Assembly (NCBI GenBank): GCA_934691725.1
Contig: CAKUTF010000007.1
Location: forward strand, 33,827-97,826
Source of the DNA: an uncultured Fibrobacter sp.
GTDB taxonomy: Bacteria; Fibrobacterota; Fibrobacteria; Fibrobacterales; Fibrobacteraceae
Direction: 5' to 3'
Length of the DNA: 64,000 nucleotides
Made by a program: the position numbers and the translations under genes. The stretch's first letter is position 1. Each line of letters starts with the position of its first letter. Under the pieces are notes generated by a model. That model had not been told where the DNA came from. It did no database searches and saw nothing but the letters and a program-made list of their open reading frames with translations. Below are positions 59,843 through 64,000 of the stretch, piece by piece.

Positions 59843-61078
59843 ATGGAAGAAGTTGTGATTACGGGCATGGGTTGCGTCTCGTCCCTCGGAAATACTCCGG
59901 ATGCGCTGTGGGCGAACCTTCTCGCCGGGAAGTCCGGCGTTTCGAACATCGAAAAGATGGATACTTCCGCCTATGAAGTACATTTTGCGTCGGAAGTCAA
60001 GGACTTCGACGATTCCGCGTACTTTAACTCTCGCGACCAAAAGCGCTATTCCCGGAACATCCGCTACGCGGTCTATGCGGCTCTCCATGCGGTCGAAAAT
60101 TCGGGACTGGACCTCGAAAAGGTCGATAAGTCTCGCGCCGGCGTAATCGTCGCTTCAGGCATGGGCGGCATGGATATCTACTACGACGGTTCCGCGGCTC
60201 TTGCGACAAAAGGACCGCGCCGCGTCTCCCCGTTCTTTATTCCGATGTCCATTACGAACATGGCGACGGGTGAAATTTCCATTCGCCTGGGGTTCATGGG
60301 ACCGAACTTCGTGACGACTTCCGCCTGTGCTTCTTCGAACCATGCGATTATCGCCGCTGCGGACCAGATCCGCCTCGGACGCGCCGACGTGATGATCGCC
60401 GGCGGGACGGAAGAAGCGGTCACCCCGGTTTCGCTCGCCGGCTTTGCGAACATGCACGCTCTTTCCCGCCGAAACGACGATCCGGCAAGGGCATCCCGCC
60501 CGTTTGACAAGAACCGCGACGGGTTTGTCATCGGGGAAGGTTCCGCGGTGATGGTCCTCGAAAGCCGGAAACATGCGGAAGCCCGCGGGGCGAAAATCTA
60601 CGCGACTATCGCGGGCGTCGGACTTTCCGCCGATGCGCACCACATTACCGCTCCGCGCGAAGACGGCGCCGGGGTGAAGCTCGCCATCGCAAACGCTCTC
60701 CGCGACGCGAAGCTCGAACCGGAACAGGTTGGCTACATCAACACGCACGGCACATCGACTCCGCTCGGGGACGTCGCCGAATGCAAGGCAATCTGCGAAA
60801 TCTACAAGGGCGACACCCGGAACCTGAAAATCAACTCTTCGAAGTCGATGATCGGGCACATGCTCGGCGCCGCTTCCGCAATCGAAGGCATCATCTCGAT
60901 AAAATCCCTCATCGACCAGAAGGTGCACGGGACGCTGAACGTCGAGGAGCAGGATCCCGCGATTACGCTCGACGTGTGCAAGGACGGCGCCGTGGAGCAC
61001 AAGTTCGACTACGCGATGTCGAACAGCTTCGGTTTCGGCGGTCACAACAGCGTCGTCATTTTCGGTCGCGAAAAATAA
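59843..61078 (+). CDS. fabF: 3-oxoacyl-[acyl-carrier-protein] synthase II
   Basis: A 411-residue condensing enzyme for fatty-acid elongation. The triad is Cys162 (TTSACASSNHAI), His near 302 (THGTSTPLGD) and His near 337 (KSMIGHMLGAAS). The ATG at 59843 was chosen because EEVVITGMGCVSSLG is the usual opening; an upstream in-frame ATG at 59786 adds 19 residues without family likeness. AAAGGAATT precedes it. It is a single gene with a terminator after it. Confidence 0.95.
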   Translation: MEEVVITGMGCVSSLGNTPDALWANLLAGKSGVSNIEKMDTSAYEVHFASEVKDFDDSAYFNSRDQKRYSRNIRYAVYAALHAVENSGLDLEKVDKSRAGVIVASGMGGMDIYYDGSAALATKGPRRVSPFFIPMSITNMATGEISIRLGFMGPNFVTTSACASSNHAIIAAADQIRLGRADVMIAGGTEEAVTPVSLAGFANMHALSRRNDDPARASRPFDKNRDGFVIGEGSAVMVLESRKHAEARGAKIYATIAGVGLSADAHHITAPREDGAGVKLAIANALRDAKLEPEQVGYINTHGTSTPLGDVAECKAICEIYKGDTRNLKINSSKSMIGHMLGAASAIEGIISIKSLIDQKVHGTLNVEEQDPAITLDVCKDGAVEHKFDYAMSNSFGFGGHNSVVIFGREK

Positions 61079-61098
61079 CCGGCTAAAATTTGAAAACG

Positions 61099-61125
61099 AG
61101 GCGTCTCTTGCGGGGCGCCTTTTTT
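61099..61125 (+). terminator. Terminator of fabF
   Basis: A 7-pair stem including one G-T pair (AGGCGTC 61099-61105 with GGCGCCT 61114-61120), followed by five T residues. It is 21 nt after the fabF stop. Confidence 0.6.
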
Positions 61126-61146
61126 CGGATTTCCTAAATTGCTGGC

Positions 61147-61938
61147 GTGCGTTCCCTTTTTCGAAATATCGCTTTCTCCCTTTTCCTCGCTCCGCTTGCG
61201 TTTGCCGGCGACGGGGAAGGTTCGTTTGTCCGTCCGCAGAAAGTCGTGGATGGCGGTTTTCCGCTTCCCCGCGAAACCAGCTTCCAGCAGAAGGGAATCG
61301 GCGTGGGATTAGGGCTAGGCGCTCTATTCCCGAGCGGCAAGCATTGCAATACGCTCGCCCAGTGGCAGGGAACCCTGGAATATTATTATGCGAAGTTCCT
61401 GAGCGCGGGATTTTCCGTGCGGATGTACGGTGGAAACATCGACGACCGGTATGCGATGATCTACCAGAGATACCATACGCACTTGCGGTTGCACTTTGTG
61501 GTGGATTCGAACTGGAGCTTCTACGCGTCGCCGACTTTCGGGTTCGAGACGACGAGCCTTTCGGAGATCCGCGACACGGACGGCACTCCGTCGAACCGTT
61601 TCGGCGTGACCGATGCGGAAAAGAAAAGCGCGGTCGGCTGCGACAACGAATACGGCCTCGACGGATTTTCCGGCGGGATGGAATTCGGGACGGGCGTTCG
61701 CTTTGCGGCGGACTGGGCCTTGAACGGCGGATTCGGGCTCGAATACAACGTGGCGAATGTCGGGCAGCTGTCCCTTGCCCTCGGGCTGGGGTTCAACCTG
61801 CGGAACCACTGGGACTACCTGAAGGACCATTTCCTCGGCGGCTGGCTCGTGCTGGAATTTCTCGCGCACAACTACTTTTCGGAAAGCTCGAACTCCTGGG
61901 GCGAGGCCGTTTTGCTCGCCTTTATCCTGAACATTTGA
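61147..61938 (+). CDS. Probable outer-membrane beta-barrel protein
   Basis: A 263-residue protein with a signal peptide (MRSLFRNIAFSLFLAPLAFAG) and alternating hydrophobic/polar strands through the rest (GIGVGLGLGALF, RLHFVVDSNWSFYASPTFGF, GGFGLEYNVANVGQLSLALG). The last residues (LAFILNI) are hydrophobic but do not end in Phe. The start is a GTG; TAAATT ends 6 nt before it, so the message is probably leaderless. Function unknown. Confidence 0.65.
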   Translation: MRSLFRNIAFSLFLAPLAFAGDGEGSFVRPQKVVDGGFPLPRETSFQQKGIGVGLGLGALFPSGKHCNTLAQWQGTLEYYYAKFLSAGFSVRMYGGNIDDRYAMIYQRYHTHLRLHFVVDSNWSFYASPTFGFETTSLSEIRDTDGTPSNRFGVTDAEKKSAVGCDNEYGLDGFSGGMEFGTGVRFAADWALNGGFGLEYNVANVGQLSLALGLGFNLRNHWDYLKDHFLGGWLVLEFLAHNYFSESSNSWGEAVLLAFILNI

Positions 61939-61963
61939 CGGATTTTTCTTTTTTTGCTAAATT
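61935..61963 (+). promoter_or_regulatory. Promoter of the rpsF-rpsR-rplI operon
   Basis: TTGACG (61935-61940), spacer of 17, TAAATT (61958-61963). The -35 box overlaps the stop codon of the preceding gene. The start of transcription would leave a leader of about 62 nt before rpsF, unlike the leaderless genes. Confidence 0.7.
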
Positions 61964-61965
61964 TG

Positions 61966-62032
61966 GGTTCCCCATGCAAATGGGACCCTCCTGCGTCCAT
62001 GGTGGGCGCGGGCTGAAGTCCAAAGGGATATT
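61966..62032 (+). promoter_or_regulatory. Structured leader of the ribosomal-protein operon
   Basis: The leader can form a hairpin with CCCAT-gcaa-ATGGG (61981-61994 area) extended by GGG/CCC pairs, followed by a CTGAAGTCCAAAGGGATATT stretch before the ATG. In many bacteria the S6:S18 pair binds such a leader to control its own operon; no consensus match was tested. Confidence 0.35.
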
Positions 62033-62398
62033 ATGAAACAATACGAGACGATGGTGGTCCTCGATGCCATGCTCTCCGACGACGTGATCGCGTCCGAAGT
62101 GCAGAGCTTTGCCGACAAGATTACCGCTGCGGGCGAAATCGTTCGCCGCGACGACTGGGGCAAGCGCAAGCTCGCTTACGAAATCAACCACAAGAGCCAC
62201 GGCTACTATGTGATTTTCTACTACAAGGCGGAATCCTCCGTGGTCGCCGAGCTGGAACACATTTTCAAGCTCGACGAAAACGTTCTCCGCTGGATGACCC
62301 TCGCGGATTATCCGATGACGGAAGTTATCTACGACAAGAACCTGAGCCAGACCGAAGACGTGACTCCGATCGACGCTGAAGAAGGAGATGCTGAATAA
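62033..62398 (+). CDS. rpsF: 30S ribosomal protein S6
   Basis: A 121-residue S6. It opens [17 protein letters not shown] and has [23 protein letters not shown] in two parts, as expected; the acidic C-terminal tail (DAEEGDAE) is common. First gene of the operon. The rpsR ATG overlaps its stop by one base. The ssb gene often found between S6 and S18 is absent. Confidence 0.96.
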   Translation: MKQYETMVVLDAMLSDDVIASEVQSFADKITAAGEIVRRDDWGKRKLAYEINHKSHGYYVIFYYKAESSVVAELEHIFKLDENVLRWMTLADYPMTEVIYDKNLSQTEDVTPIDAEEGDAE

Positions 62399-62649
62399 TG
62401 GCTTTCGAAGACAAGAAGAACAATTCTCGCGTTCGCCGCAAGAAGACCTGCTGGTTCACCGAGAACAAGATCGAATTTATCGATTACAAGGACGAAAAGG
62501 TCCTTCGCCGTTTCATTTCCGAACGCGGCAAGATCATTCCGCGCCGTATTTCCGGTACGAGCGCCAAGTACCAGCGGATGCTGGTCGAAGCGATCAAGCG
62601 TGCCCGTCACATGGCAATTTTGCCGTTCGTCGCAGATACGTTGCGCTAA
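62398..62649 (+). CDS. rpsR: 30S ribosomal protein S18
   Basis: An 83-residue S18 with the typical blocks [36 protein letters not shown] and [14 protein letters not shown]. Its start overlaps the rpsF stop (TAATG), allowing 1:1 synthesis with its binding partner S6. Confidence 0.96.
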   Translation: MAFEDKKNNSRVRRKKTCWFTENKIEFIDYKDEKVLRRFISERGKIIPRRISGTSAKYQRMLVEAIKRARHMAILPFVADTLR

Positions 62650-62658
62650 GGAGTAAAA

Positions 62659-63105
62659 ATGGAAGTTATTCTCAAAGCCAATGTGCCGAATCTGGGCAAC
62701 ATGATGGACGTGGTGAAGGTGAAGAACGGCTACGCGCTCAACTACCTTTTCCCGAACAAGCTCGCCATCCGCGCAACAGAAGAAGCGAAGAAGAAAATCG
62801 CCGAAAACCGCGAAGCGATGGAAGCCCTCTTCAACAAGGAACTGGGCAAGGCTCGCGAAGTCGCCGCGAAGCTCGCCGAAGTCACCGTGAACCTTTCCCG
62901 TCGCGTCGTCGAAGGCGAACGCCTTTACGGTTCCGTGACCGCCGCGGACATCGCGGACGAAATCACGCAGCAGGGCGTGAAGGTAACCCGTGCGCAGATC
63001 GCGCTTGCGGAGCCTATCAAGCAGCTCGGCGTCTATCCGGTTTCCGTGAAGGTCTTCGGGGACGTTTCCGCAGAAGTGAAGGTCTGGGTCGTCAAGGCCG
63101 ACTAA
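62659..63105 (+). CDS. rplI: 50S ribosomal protein L9
   Basis: A 148-residue L9. The N-terminal domain has VILKANVPNLGNMMDVVKVK and GYALNYLFPNKLAIRAT; the long connecting helix and a C-terminal domain (GSVTAADIADEI) follow. AAGGAG precedes the ATG, 9 nt after rpsR. Last gene of the operon, followed by a strong terminator. Confidence 0.96.
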   Translation: MEVILKANVPNLGNMMDVVKVKNGYALNYLFPNKLAIRATEEAKKKIAENREAMEALFNKELGKAREVAAKLAEVTVNLSRRVVEGERLYGSVTAADIADEITQQGVKVTRAQIALAEPIKQLGVYPVSVKVFGDVSAEVKVWVVKAD

Positions 63106-63124
63106 TTCAATTCTGAGATTTTGA

Positions 63125-63160
63125 AGCGCAAGCCGCCCTCCGGGCGGCTTGCGCTGTTTT
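63125..63160 (+). terminator. Rho-independent terminator of rpsF-rpsR-rplI
   Basis: A perfect 14-bp G/C-rich stem (63125-63138 with 63142-63155), 3-nt loop, then GTTTT. It is the strongest terminator of the window. Confidence 0.92.
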
Positions 63161-63316
63161 AAAGGCTTGAAAAATCAAAAATTGCAAAATCTGCGTTTTT
63201 TTTATGTAGATTTATAGCAAGAAAATATCCCGGATTGAATCCATTCCTTATTCCATTCTGAAAATGCCTTTTGAATTTGCCAATACAAAAAAATATATCG
63301 AGAAAAAGGAGGAACC

Positions 63317-63970
63317 ATGAAAAAAACATTGCTAGCCTTGAGCGCTTTTCTGCTTGTTGCCTGCAACATGGGTTCGCCCTATTCCGCGGAACCTCTGTCG
63401 TCTGCCGGTGAAGTCATTTCATCCGACATGTCCTCAGTGTCTTTGCCCGGTTCTTCTTCGGAATGCGCCTGTTCCGTTGCGGTGGAGTCTTCGTCGAGCG
63501 AGGCTTTGTCGAGCGCGGAAATTTCTTCGAGTTCGTCTTCGAGCGTGTGGGGAATCATCCCGACTGTCATCCGTTTTGAAAATGGCATGTTGACAGATAC
63601 TCGGGATGGGTCGATGTATAGAACTGTATCGTTTCCGGATTACAGGAAAACATGGATGGCGGAAGATTTAAGGTATGCGGCGGAAGGTTCGACGACAGAG
63701 ATGGCTGAATCTGAACTCTGTTATTTGTTTGATGGCGTATCGAGTAGTAAGGAAAACAAGTGTAATCTTTCTGGACGGACTTATCCTTTTATCGATTCGT
63801 TGGATAGTTATTGTCCTGAGTCTTGGCATATCCCTGATGAAGCAGAATGGAGGTGGGTGCGCACGTATCTTTTTCGTAATCGCACTAATCTTTCAAAAGC
63901 CTTCTTTGGACTCCAAAAAACTATTCGCGAATTCAACCTGTCAATGCAACAGAATGTTGAACTTGTGTAA
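63317..63970 (+). CDS. Fibrobacter succinogenes major paralogous domain lipoprotein, truncated by an insertion
   Basis: A 217-residue lipoprotein. The signal peptide ends at LLVAC (Cys16), a Ser-rich linker fills about residues 17-75, and then the paralogous domain begins: DTRDGSMYRTVSF, TWMAEDLRYA, ELCYLF and CPESWHIPDEAEWRWV. The domain normally goes on for about 100 more residues; here it ends with a sequence that does not fit (after KAFF, about 63906), because an insertion sequence appears to begin there. The AAGGAGG site and ATG at 63317 are clear. Proteins of this family are surface-exposed in Fibrobacter and of unknown role. Confidence 0.82.
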   Translation: MKKTLLALSAFLLVACNMGSPYSAEPLSSAGEVISSDMSSVSLPGSSSECACSVAVESSSSEALSSAEISSSSSSSVWGIIPTVIRFENGMLTDTRDGSMYRTVSFPDYRKTWMAEDLRYAAEGSTTEMAESELCYLFDGVSSSKENKCNLSGRTYPFIDSLDSYCPESWHIPDEAEWRWVRTYLFRNRTNLSKAFFGLQKTIREFNLSMQQNVELV

Positions 63971-64000
63971 AATATACTCTTTCGGTGTCATGTAGCCAAG
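63907..64000 (-). mobile_element. End of an insertion sequence extending beyond the window
   Basis: From about 63907 the sequence stops matching the lipoprotein domain and, on the minus strand, carries the C-terminus of a transposase. The boundary sequence TGGACTCCAAAAAACT resembles the start of an IS3-type inverted repeat. The other end is outside the window. Confidence 0.55.
63941..64000 (-). CDS. Transposase C-terminus (IS3/rve integrase type), partial
   Basis: Only the last 19 codons are present, read from the right edge: LGYMTPKEYI followed by LHKFNILLH and a stop at 63941-63943. The LGYMTPKEY block is what follows the HRSL segment at the C-terminus of rve-type integrases/transposases of the IS3 group and relatives. 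The rest of the gene lies to the right of the window. Confidence 0.6.
   Translation of the reverse strand, partial: LGYMTPKEYILHKFNILLH

Overview
Host. The window looks like a chromosomal segment of a Fibrobacter-type bacterium (phylum Fibrobacterota). The best clue is the lipoprotein at 63317-63970: after a Ser-rich linker it carries the start of the Fibrobacter succinogenes major paralogous domain. Consistent with this are a three-subunit succinate dehydrogenase/fumarate reductase, a monomeric isocitrate dehydrogenase, a GH116 glycosidase and no sulfate-assimilation context. Several genes appear leaderless, with a TAAATT/TATATT-type box 6-7 nt before the start codon. No rRNA, tRNA or CRISPR array was recognised.

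Layout. 1-4.8 kb: end of a helical-repeat protein, ndk, and the sdhCAB operon closed by a strong terminator. 4.9-5.5 kb: an IS200/IS605-type insertion sequence (tnpA only). 5.5-9.7 kb: icd and ilvD on the minus strand. 9.7-15.5 kb: scpB-mutS-HD protein, then a membrane GAF/PP2C phosphatase. 15.5-15.9 kb: repeats. 15.9-19.9 kb: GH116 glycosidase and rnhB. 19.9-22.9 kb: a tandem duplication of a two-gene unit (HExxH metallopeptidase plus a signal-peptide protein), each pair overlapping by 4 nt. 23.1-38.7 kb: a defence island. 38.7-43.1 kb: a 1471-residue acyl-CoA dehydratase activase-related protein. 43.1-47.4 kb: RBBP9-like hydrolase, exported flavodoxin, exported esterase and two aldo/keto reductases. 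47.4-51.1 kb: an InlB-repeat/LRR lipoprotein flanked by 88-bp direct repeats. 51.3-55.6 kb: a ClbS/DfsB-like protein, a type IIG restriction-modification gene carrying an internal four-helix-bundle element, a GIY-YIG protein and many dispersed palindromes. 55.6-63.1 kb: housekeeping genes (AGCS symporter, lgt, a transpeptidase, orn, fabF, an outer-membrane protein, rpsF-rpsR-rplI). 63.3-64 kb: the Fibrobacter-type lipoprotein, apparently cut by an insertion sequence that runs off the right edge.

Defence island. On the minus strand a tightly packed operon encodes a PAPS-reductase-like/ferredoxin protein (SspD-like), a DUF4007 protein (SspB-like), a large P-loop ATPase (SspC-like) and a cysteine desulfurase (SspA-like): the components of single-strand DNA phosphorothioation. 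They are followed without gaps by a PLD-helicase, a newly found 50-residue protein, a DndD/Rad50-like ATPase and a 173-residue unknown, which look like a second (SspFGH-type) effector. A GmrSD/SspE-type nuclease converges on the operon from the left and an HNH nuclease is divergent on the right. The sspD reading frame has an ATG followed by a stop at codon 4, inside a hairpin; whether the system is off, re-initiated or recoded is open.

Most novel-looking points: (i) a four-helix-bundle (S23/IVS-like) gene with its own ribosome-binding site inserted into the type IIG gene so that the host frame stays open, together with shorter purine-rich in-frame insertions; (ii) the duplicated metallopeptidase/secreted-partner unit; (iii) the sspD start region; (iv) GIY-YIG and lipoprotein genes bracketed by dispersed repeats. 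Functions are inferred by reading motifs and remembered family features; no search was run.
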